64,000 nucleotides of DNA, taken from contig JASAND010017838.1 in assembly GCA_030248195.1 (NCBI GenBank), positions 1 to 64,000 of the forward strand, written 5' to 3'. The first letter of the stretch is position 1. Each line of letters starts with the position of its first letter. The stretch is from Trissonchulus latispiculum (Eukaryota; Nematoda; Enoplea; Enoplida; Ironidae). The notes below the pieces were generated by a model. That model was not told the origin of the DNA and made no database searches. It was given only the letters and a program-made list of their open reading frames with translations. Shown here piece by piece: positions 38,067 to 49,500 of the stretch. A program made the position numbers and the translations under genes.

Positions 38067-38100
38067 CCCCTCCTCCAGACGGGGACCTCTTTTTGCTATC

Positions 38101-39559
38101 TCCCCCATCCAGCAAACCGGGAGGGGTATGTTTGTCGACCCCCCCATATTCGGAGGAACATTCGCGTGTTATGGGCGGAGCACCATTACGCAATGCCAAG
38201 CAGAGAAGCCCTGTAGTGGCTTCTTCTCATAATTTATATATAGTTCAATTATGCACTCTGGCATTGTTGCACTGCTATTTTTTTACAGCCACCTCACCCC
38301 AGTCGGTGCTCCGGTTAGGGTAGCGCCAGCTTAGAACGTATGCATTTTTGAGGGAAGGGGAGTGCTGACACGGAATGATTGCCATTGCAATTACCCGAGG
38401 TGTTCTACAAGGCACTGTTGTTGTTGTTGTGGCATTGTTGCACTCTTGTATGCATTTGCACGAAGTGTCCAACATTCATTTTAAATTTTTTGGCATATTT
38501 GCCAAATCAATTTGCCATAACATGTAGACAACTGGTTTGCAGCATGGTACAAAACGGTCTTTCCGTAGCACAAATGAAAGAACAAACGAAACTAGGATTG
38601 CCACTAGAGCACCTCCGACCCGAAAAAAATCAAGTTATATTCAAGTTATATAATATTACAAAGTTATATCACTGAGAAATTAAATTTAAGACAAAACTGC
38701 AGTTGTCGCTGAGGCTAAAACTCTGGCACAAACAATTTTAAGGCCCACTATCCCTTATGGCATACGGCACAGTAGAATATTCCGAAGTCAGGGCTTAACA
38801 AGGGAGGATGACTAACATTGACGGAAAAAGCGGGACATCTGGAGGACGATGCAAGTTGTGCTATGTGTGCGGTCACTGTGCAATAACAAACAGCGAACCA
38901 GTACGTGAGGCGTTTTTGATGAAATTGATACGGTCAAGCAAACCTTCATAATTTTTCCTAAAAGATTGTATTCAAAGCTATTTCCTTATGTGTTTGCTTT
39001 TAACAGAAGAGTTTACAGAAGATATAAGTATTGGAAAAGGCATAAAGGCTCTCGTTGGAATTTGTTTCAATTATTGGTGCATCAAAAAGGTAGCCTGCCT
39101 CCACGCCATCCACAGCTTGTATTTAGCTGCATGAATTAAAGTAGGGTACTTTTGCCATTATTCAGAACGGGCAAACTAGCGTTACGATTTCGTGTTTCCT
39201 ATCTAAACTAAAGAGTGATAAATAAGTGTTGTGCTTCAGAGGTTTCTATAGAAACCAAATTATGACTCCGGCTAGCAAAAATGAGTATCTAAGATTAAGT
39301 TGTTTCTCCTTTTTCAGTATTCAGCATGTAAAGTCTTGCTCCGTCAATAATGCGTGAAAAAGTTTTGTTACTTTCCGGCTAAATTATGATTAGCATTTTT
39401 GGCATCTTGATTTTTAAACCAGATAGCCTATGTGGTGCCTTGAGACTAATTGTAAAAATTCAAGGTTCCCGAAATTCCAAAAATTTCCAGTAATTCAATT
39501 AAATCATTAATTTCACAATTTACCTGGACGTGACACTGGATTCTGTGAAATTCCTTAAT
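38101..39559. other. non-coding stretch between transposons
   Basis: No exon recognised. Short TTG/GTT repeats near 38,418 and scattered repeat-like phrases only. Confidence 0.4.
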
Positions 39560-40080
39560 TACACTCTTAGAAATGTTCCAGTAGAAACTACAGGGATCAC
39601 CTTTGTAGATGATAAATACAAAAGCTTTTGTAAAAATACAGATTAAGCCTTGTAATTTTTACAGGACGTCGTTGGTAGTTTTTAGGGTGAATTTTTTGTA
39701 AACGGCCGCTCCCTGCCGAAAATATTTTGGGAGCAGCCGCCCCCCCCCCTTTGAAATAATAGGTTGCTCCAGTAAAATTTACAGGATTTGTCTTGTAAAA
39801 ACTACAGGTTTGGTATCTGATTTAGGATTTTCAAGGAAGTCGAACAAAACTACAGGTTTCTTTAATATTTTTTACAGGAAACTCCTGTAGTAAAAACTAC
39901 AGGTTTCTTTAGTATTTTGTACAGGAAACTCCTGTAATTTTTACTATTCGAACCGGTAAAAATACAAGTGACTTTTGTGGAAATACAGGAAGCTCCGCTA
40001 GTGACTGACCACACAGGAGCACTTTTGTAGAAAACTACAAGAATTCCTGTAATTTCTACAGCAGTCTTTTTAAGAGTGTA
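39560..40080. mobile_element. TA-flanked MITE with CTACAGG repeats (517 bp)
   Basis: Starts CACTCTTAGAAA and ends in complement CACTCTTAAAAA, with TA on both sides, as for Tc1/mariner-type MITEs. Inside, CTACAGG and CCTGTAG recur about ten times at irregular spacing. No coding capacity. Confidence 0.75.
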
Positions 40081-40502
40081 CTCAGAGAAACTGAAATGAA
40101 CAGGTTTTAAAATGAGTTTCACAATTTCCTTGAAAATCTTAGGGATTCTGAGAAATCCCTTAAATTTTCAGGGATTTCGCGGAATTCCTGATTTCACAAT
40201 GTCACCTTGACATCTTACAATCCGGATAAAACAATACGCTGACATTACTGTAATTAAATACATCGCTGCTCACAACGCTTCAAGTAAAACCAAGAGGCGA
40301 CTGCAAGTACCCGACCGTTTGAAACAGACCTCAAACTAAGGTTGTCCGCGATTATGAAAAATTTTTAGACTTAAATTAAATTTACATTTAATCAAAATAT
40401 TTTATTGAATTATCATATTCCACTACTTTTAAGTGTGTGAAGGTCTGTTCCTCCTAAAGTTTTGAACTGATTGGTTGTTTTAGGTAATAGCTTATACTGT
40501 TA

Positions 40503-43500
40503 ATGCTTCCACTGCGAAAGAAAAGTGGAATAGTTTTCGCACTGTTGCCGTCATTTACAGTAATAGTAGTTCTTCTGATAATCAATAAACGTAACAACAT
40601 TCTGCAGCTGAATTCCCTAAATAAGGTCACTACCGATTTTTATAATCCCAATCGATTACTAACCAGCAAAATTAAAATGCTTCGTGAGAAACCCGATTTT
40701 GGGAGAGAACGTTTTCCTTTCTGTGATCAGCTGTTTCAACCAAATGTCTCAACCATACTTCTGGAGAGAGCCATTCACTGGAAGTTTAAAGATGTCCAAT
40801 CCGACTCTGAAATAGCTGCAGCGACCTGCACTAGTATAGCCGAAAAATATCTATTTCCAACGGGATACCGAACCAGATCAGAGGCCAACTATCCTATTGC
40901 CTATGTAGTTATGGTCTATCAGTCTGCATATCAGGTTTGTCACAGTACACTGCATTGTAACAAATGAAAAAAACGGCGCATTCCGACGATGCAAGCACAA
41001 CTGTCCGTGATTTTACATTTCACTTGTTATTATTTGCAGGGCATAAAACCCAAGCTCTGACATTTTAGATCCAAGCTTATTAATCTGTTCTATGCCTGCT
41101 TTCCTAAAACCATCACTGTAGATTATGTGCAAAAGAGTGAAGATCCCATTAATGAAACATCTGGATTGAAAAAATTTCAAAAGGCGCACTCTGATGTAAT
41201 CCATAAATTAGAAAAGCCAAACCATTTCCCTACTGTTTAACTTATCTGATACATTTAAGTTTCAGGTAGCTAGGTTGCTGCAAGCTTTATATTGGCCTCA
41301 AAATATATACTGTATTCATGTCGACGGAGATTCGGCGAAGACATTCAAAGCCGCGATAGAAAACTTAATCAGCTGTCTTCCGTCGAATGTTTTTATATCA
41401 AGTGAGCATTCTATGTGTACTAATGCTTCTGGTCTGGCTAAACTGCCATATACAGTGCTGTCATCAAGTTATAGTGCTGTCTAATCGAATGAATTGGGTA
41501 TGTTAATACTCTTGTCCGTATTCCCCCGGCAAAGTTGGTGATTATTGGGAGATCCAACTGTGTTCAATTTTTGATAAGTTGAAGTTCGGGAATTTTGTAA
41601 AGCCCAAAAATTTTAAACAGCCAACTTTTTGAAATCTTTAAAATTTTTGCTCATACAAAAGGTGACAATGATCATATTTTCGTCTTGTATCAGCATTTGC
41701 AAAGGCTATCTGCTTTCTGTACAGCTTTCCCAACTTCACAGATCAGGCAAAATTACTGCCAACTAAGGACATAAACTACCAGAATATGTAGTTCTTACAA
41801 AATGTTAAGGAACATGTAATAGCTTACGCCAGCAAAGCTCTTTTCTCAAGGGAACAAGCATGGAGTGCCTATCAGAAGAAAGAATACTCAGTGGTATGGG
41901 CCATAGACCAATTTTGTTCTTCTCTGTTTGAACGAAAGTTTTTTCTGATAACTAACAACAATGCTATGGTTTACATTGATTGTCACAGTCACACTTTAAA
42001 CACCGTTGAAGAGCACTCGATGTATTGTCAGCATATATGTATGTTGGTGCAAGAGTAATAATGTGATGGGGAGCCTGCGGCGACTTGTTGCAGGCGGCCA
42101 AGACGTAACCGATGTATATATAAGTTCTCCACAAAGTTTCCCAACAAGCAGGTTGCAGAGCAGTTGAGCAAGATCCGTTTACTGCTACACGCAAGCACAA
42201 AACAACATGCCACCTCTCATCTATCACTCGATGCGATCTCACTCTAAAGTTACTCTTTTTTACCGCATTACTCGAAATCCCTTTACATTTCCCCCTCCAC
42301 AAACAAGTATAAACATGCATAAAAACAATAAAACTTATGTATAAATACAGATAGCAATTAGAATAACACAAAACAAGCAAACAAACAAACAAACAAACAA
42401 ACAGGAGAGCTAGTTACCATCGTGTGCACTTCTTAACAACGGACTCAAAAGTTTACTATTGTTATTATTATATATTGTTATTCAAAAATTTCCAGCAAGC
42501 TGAGTGCCAATTCCGTAATCATGCACAATCTTCTAATAAATTAATTTCAAAAACTAGCATTATTTGGTGTACATAAGGGTCAGCACACCCAACCAAACCT
42601 CGCTAGATCTAGCGCCCAAAACGTGCACTGCGAAAGGCATCAGAATTTTTTTAAATTGTTACGTTTAAATGACATCAGAAGTTTAAATCCGATTCTCAAG
42701 TCCTCCTAAGGTTCCCGCCACACCCACACGGACTACCGAGGTCTGACCACCTCACCGTTGGTCTGGCAGAAACTAGAAGACACTCGCACTCAAACTGGGG
42801 TTTGTGAGAAACTAGCAGCGCACTCCCCAATGCAATCGAACAAAACAACATTCAATCAACGTATAGTAGGTCTGTACACCCAGTTGATAAATGTTGTTTC
42901 CTTCAGGCTCTTATTAATTTCACTTTTCCCAGGTATTCCTAGTTCTAAATGTCCGAAGCACAGTCACAGAAAGTAAAGAGTAAGAGAGAATACGATAATC
43001 TTAGATGGTAGGGAGAACTATTGTTGTGCTGATCTCGTCACGAATGGCTTTAACCTGTCCACGTGGACAACCGTCACACTACGGGGATGGGAGTCTTTCT
43101 TTATTTCGTAATTGACCGGTGATGTTTGCCTGATAACAGTGTATCCGGACTCCCAAGGTAGCAACCTCGAGCTTTTGGGCTTTACCTTGAGTAAGACTTT
43201 CTGGCCAGCCTCGAAACTTATGTCCGTCGTATGACGGTCATAGCACCTTTTTTGCCGTTCCTGTGCTACCTGTATCTTGTTGGCAGCCGTTTGAAAAACG
43301 CCCCCTAGGCCTTCCCGAAGCCGATTAAAGTACACATTTTGGTCTACCATCACGTGCGGCTTGCAGTTGGGATTGCTCACCAGACGAGGCTCTCTACCGT
43401 ACACTAGGTGGAAAGGATAAAACCCTGTCGAAGCTTGCACGGAAGTCCTGAACGCAAAAGCCACAAATGGGAGGTAATGGTCCCAATCAGTACGCCTTTC

Positions 43501-46500
43501 ATTCGCGTACGAGAAAAGCATTGTTTTTAAAGTGCGATTGAATCGTTCAACCAATCCACCTGTCTGCGGACGGTACGCAGTGGTTTGCACTTTTTTGCAT
43601 TCCAGCAGACGGACTACTTCGTGCATTAATTTTGATGTTAGGTTCGGCCCCTGGTCAGAAATAATTTTGCGAGGACACCCGTGGCGGCACACTACAACAA
43701 ACACTTCCGGTCATTTAGTGAAATAATCTACAAAGACTATGATATACCTATTCTTCCTTCGTGTGGACGGCAACGGCCCTATCACGTCCACACCTATACA
43801 GTCAAACGGCCCCACTTTTACTGGTACCATAGGCGCTTTCCCGCGTCTAGCAGGCTCCTTTAATTCCTGGCATTTAGGGCATGACTTGCAAAAGTGTTTC
43901 ACGTCTACTGCCATGTTTCTCCAGTCGACATGTGGTTGTAGCTGCGCTAAGGTTTTGTGTGCCCAAAGGTGCCCTGCAAAAGGTGAGTTATGATAGTTTT
44001 CTAAGACTTGAAGCTGTAGACTTCTTGGGATTACCAGTCGCAAACTTTTGTTGCGACGGGTTAAACGATAAACTATGCCATTTTTGACAACGAAGTCTTT
44101 CATTGTAATACCTCTCGGCAGAGCGTCCGGGTGAACCCTGTTTTCTAGAACTCCCGTAAGAGCTTTCGTGAAGTTATCCCTCAATTGCTCCTTTTTAATC
44201 TCTCCAGGACACAACGTGCCCGTCAGCTCAGTACAAATCGCGGCTATTTCAGCATGGGGTGCCTGCTCTAGTGACGGAGACCGTGACAAGGCATCCGCAT
44301 TTCCGTTTTGAGACCCAGACCGGTACCGCAATGTAATGAAACCGTCATATTGCCTCAGTTCGTCTACCAAATGCTGCAAACGAAATGAAGGTGTGTTAAT
44401 TGAATGGAACTTAAGGTACTGGTTTCCTTTCGGGCATTTTTAACTCATACGGCTTTAATGCTTTACGTAAATTTCCAAAACTTACGAAATAAGCTATTTC
44501 CGTGCTCTTTAACATTCTGGGACCAGTCTCATATTTTTAGGCCAAAAGATAAGAAAGTTTAGGTTTTTGGCCTTAGGCTCCCAGTAGGTAGAGAAGACAC
44601 GAGATTGGTTGTTATGGCTGGAAAGAGGACACGAAAATGAACATTTTTGCTTTTACAACCTTTGAGCTATCTCCAGTGGTTAAGTCAGTATAAGCAAAAA
44701 ACTGTTTTTTGGGTCAAAAAATGGCCATTGTCGAGGAAATCAGTTTTTTCAAAATTACTGCAACATGTTAAGGACAAAGCTGGCTTATTTATACTCAATC
44801 GATACAGCGTCTAAATGCACATTTTATGAATGCCTATTAGCCGAACTTTATTGCTTTAAGCTAGAGATTTGGCCGAAAAACCATTTGGACGAAACTGCGA
44901 TTATTTTGTTTCGAACATCGCTTTCTCAAAAATTGCTCGCCGGATTCCGGAGATTTTTGGCAGAATTGAAATTCGTACTTCTGCGGAGGGACGTTTTTCT
45001 TGGTTTGAGCTAAAACAACGCCAGATGCGAGAAAACTGGACGAAATACAAAGTTGCGAAATTTCGTGCCGACGCACATTTGCCGGATTTTCTGGAGTATT
45101 GAGACTTATTGAGCCAAATCCAAAAAAATGTCCCTCGACACACATGTCCTCCATATCATGGCACAAGAAGAAATTTTGGCCGCTTCCACAGTTTTGAGAA
45201 ATCAATGTTCAAAAAGTTTTGGTCTAAATTCAGCCTGTCAGATGTCAGTGTGCCAGAAAATTTTAGCTATTTTGTTGCTAATTTTGCTGCTTTCGTAGGC
45301 TCATTTGAATGTACAAATTATAAGCTTTAAAACGATGTATAAAGCTCTTTCCAATTCCAAAAATTGCGAAAGCTACAGCGTTTTAAGGACTCACCACAAA
45401 AACACTGCACAAATGGACACCAGCACCTTAAGAAGCGGGCGATGGTCTGTGAACACAGTAAAGTTCTGTCCCTATATGTAAGGCCTAAATTTCCGCAGGA
45501 CCCGAACAACAGCTAATGCTTCCCGTTCAATGGTAGAATACCTAGATTCATCTGGCGATAAAGACCTGCTGATGTAGCTGACGACCTTTTCGTGCCCATC
45601 TATGACTTGCGAAAGCACACCTCCTAAACCTTTACCACAGGCATCGGTCTGTATTTGAAACGGCAACTCAAAATTCGGCATAGTCAAAATTGGGTCCCGC
45701 TGCATTTTCCGCTTCAGATCACAAAATGCGCGTTCGCATTCTTCGTTCCAATTGAACGGCTGATCTTTGCGAAGCAACCTATTCAGCGGCTCTGCAACCA
45801 CAGCTAGATTCGGGATAAATTTCCGATAGTATGACGTTAACCCGAGGAAACTTTTGACGCCCGAGGTGTCCTGCGGCCTGGGAAAATCATTAATTGCCTT
45901 CAATTTGGAAGGGTCCGGTTTGACACCTTTCGCAGTTATGACGTAACCGATGAAAGGCACCTCTTGTAGGCAGAAGTTACACTTCTTTCCTTTGATTTTG
46001 AGATTAGCTTTGCGAAGACAGTCTAGTACAAGACCTAGATGGTTGAGGTGTTCTTCGAACGAATTAGAAAATATGATGATGTCATCTATGTACAGCAGAC
46101 AACAATTCCAAAGCAGCTCCTCGAGGACAGTGGTCATCAAACGTTGGAACGTCGGAGCATTAGTGAGGCCGAATGGCATGACCTCAAACTGGTACAAACC
46201 ATCCCTAGTCACAAATGCTGTCTTTTCCTTGTCGCGATCATGCATAGCGACTTGTCAATACCCACTTATTAGATCCAACGTAGAGAAATTTTTAGCGCTG
46301 CCCATAGCGTCTAAACATTCATCTATCTTCGGTATAGGGTAGGTGTCCTTCTTAGTAATGTTATTAAGTTTTTTAAAGTCAACACAAAATCGATCGGTAC
46401 CGTCTTTCTTTTAACAATTACGACTGGAGACGCCCATGGTCCCGATGACTTCTTAATAATTTTCCTTTTCAGTAAATCTTCAACATGTGTTTTTACCACA

Positions 46501-49500
46501 TTCTGTTGCGCCTGACCGTGTCTATAATACTATTGCTTAATTGGTGGGTGATCTTCGACATCAATTCTGTGTTTCACAACTGTTGTTGTGCCAAAATCAG
46601 TGTCGGAACTGGCAATTACATCCACATTTTTCATTAAAAACTGTTTCAAGTGCTCCAGTTCCGTTGGGTTCAAGCGGACGTTATCTAGCTTGACTCCGCT
46701 CGGCACAACAGTATCGTTTGGTTTCGTTGAAATTGAGCTAACACCAATTCCGGAATATGCCTCAATTGGTTCGATTTCGTGTATAAAATCGGACTGTACA
46801 GTTTCCACGACACCTAACGTGGTTCAGCGTTTGAGGCGGATAGAGTAGTTGCTATTATTAGTTACTTGCACCGGGATTTTGGAATATAAAGATTTCACTA
46901 ACTCTGGCTCAGCGACCAGATTTTTGTCAATTACGTTCGGTTCAAACAAAAGGTCCCTGCGGTTAAAGTCGGCGCAAATACCGCCCCTTAACATAGCTGT
47001 GCTTCGCGGCGGGATAATTTTATAATCCTTCAGCGTAACACATCCTATGCTGACGGTGTTACTAGTCTTGTGTTCCTTGGCGCGAGCTAAAATTGACAAT
47101 TCCTTAACTAAGTTAATGTCGTTGTTTTCATGTTGCAAAAAATTCATTCCCAAAATGGACGGATGACAACACGCTTCCACAACTATGAACGGAATTTCGT
47201 AGATTTTACCCCTAATTTTAGTGGGAAAATTTGCGCACCCTAAAACCGATAAGTCATTCCCAGAAACACTAATTGGCAGGCAACAGGGCCGTTGCAGCAC
47301 CGGAGGATCCACCATCCTCCTGTAATAATCCGCTCGTAACAAACTCACCGCAGCGCCGGTGTCAACTAATGCTTTGCATGACACATTATTAATAACAACT
47401 TGTTCAAATATTAAGGAACCGATTAATTTTGACTGTGATATATCTTTACCAATCGTTGCACACACTGAACATAAACGAGTCTCCGAATAAAATTTTCTAG
47501 TAGTTAATGTTATTCAAATTGATTGAGTTGATGGGGAGAATCATGCGAATCAAATGACTGAATTTCAGAATTTCCAAAACAGTTATGCGGATACTGGTAC
47601 TGATTATTGGCTGTCTGTCTACCACCGATGGTGGGACGGCCTCGCCTCCCCATGGGGGGTCCCCCACCAGTTTCCCGGGTTTTCTTCCTCGACGGCTGTC
47701 ATGCCTGCAGCAGGTGGCCTCCGATTTGTGTTACGCCACGTATTCGTTCCCCTTCCCCGGTTAGACGCCTGGAAGGGTGTTGGCGGCCCTGTTAGGAAAG
47801 GGCAATTACGCACGAAATGTCCTTCCCGATTGCAGTTATGACAAAGCTCTCTGAGGCCCCTTTGCTCCAAACCTGAAAGCCTTCTACTGTTCAGCAGACC
47901 ATTTACCTGTCGAGCTAATGCTTGGAAGGCGCCAGCTTGACTCCCGGCTGGTGTAGTCGAAGGAGGCAACCGCTGCAACAGTTCTGTCCACGGTAAGTGC
48001 GCTGACCGCCTCAACGATACTCTGATTTTGAGAAACTAAGGTTTCCACCTGACTACGTAGGGCTGTATCGACACTTGGAAAGGCTAGCTCAATGTACTCC
48101 TGTCTTTTGGTGGCATCAACCGCTTCGTCCAATGATCTGAAATCCCGCCTCAGTAAACTCTTAGCAATTGAAGGTCTGGTTTGATAGATAAAGTGGTTTT
48201 TACAGTGTCTTTCAGCTGCTCAACTGTGGCAGCTGGATCCGCGCGGCGAGCAAAAGACATCAGCACATCCTTTAAAGTATCGACCCTTTCTGATTCCCCC
48301 TGTTTGGGCTCTCGGAGTTTGTTCCAATAAATCCCGCTATTCCATTCAGAAACTAATTTTGAAATTAACAAATTTTTCAATTCATTAAACGTCGAATTTT
48401 TTCTATCAGTCGACAAAGAATCAAAGATGTTAGCTGCGCGACCCTCCAAAACTTTCGACAACATTGCTTTTTTGCTGCATCGTTCCCGCCCCAACCGTTC
48501 GAAGCTACTCTTTCAAAATTGCAAAAATATGCGTACACATCTTGTGTTTCGCTTCCGTTCAGCTTTGGCAAACTATTTGCCGCTAAACACATCAACGCTA
48601 CATGATTTGCTTCGAACGGTGGCGGTTGGAGAGGTTCAATTTTGTTCCTGTCCTCCTCGTCACTGTCTACATTTCTATTTAAAACTCTCCGATTTCGGGG
48701 CATAGTTTTAAGATGTTCGTTAACAATACTGATTCTACACTGAGAATTTTCACAAGTTAAATTTTATTAGAGTTAGCTTTAAAAAGTGCACTGGAAAACT
48801 GGTAACTAACTCACTGATTCAAAATGGATCATATCAACTGATCGTTGATCGGCTTCTGCTGGATTAGAATCAGTTCGGTTCTTTAAATCTTCTGTAGAAC
48901 TGCCGATTGACTTTATCCCAAACAGTTATGTGGGGCTGCTGGCTTTCCTGGCAGCCTCGTCAAAAAATGTTATGGGGAGCCTGCTGCGACTTATTGCAGG
49001 CGGCCAAGACGTAACCGATTTATATATAAGTTCTCAAAAATTTCTCCAACAAGCAGATTGCAAAGCAGTTGAGCAAGATCCGCTTACTGCCACACATAAG
49101 CACAAAACAACATGCCACCTCACTTATACTACTCGATCCAATCTCACTCTAAAGTTACTCTTTTTTACCGCATTACTCGAAATCCCTTTGCAAATAATAT
49201 TAGAAGTTTTCGTTTATATCTATAAAGACTGGTCTATAAAACTTTAACTACATGACATGTTCAAACTTAAGGGGGGGCTACGAATTTCACTAAAAGTTCG
49301 ATGTTGGAAAAGCTAGCTAGTTTTTGCCGCATAATTGTATGTGTAACATAGTCTAAAGTTTGAAAGAATTCTATGCAGCATATCGTCCTGTGGAGCCATC
49401 AGAAGTTGGTGTTGTCGGTCCAAAGCTCAACGTACACAAACTTCGCCTCGCCCTGATCGCTATGCGCAAGGTACGGAACCCAAATTAACAGAAATAGTTC

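Larger units (their letters stand above)
42057..49197 (-). mobile_element. decayed Ty3/gypsy LTR retrotransposon (element B)
   Basis: LTRs of 225 bp lie at 42,062-42,286 and 48,968-49,192, roughly 90% alike by eye; they start TG(C/T)AAAGGG in element orientation. A perfect 5-bp target duplication AATAA is at 42,057-42,061 and 49,193-49,197. A GGAGGGGGAAA polypurine tract abuts the 3' LTR. The element is 7.1 kb including a 1-kb TTAA transposon inside its RNase H. It lies antisense in intron 2 of the second GT14 gene and is clearly older than element A. Confidence 0.95.

Noticed and set aside
45950..46342. 130-codon plus-strand open frame
   Set aside because: Antisense shadow of the element B reverse transcriptase.
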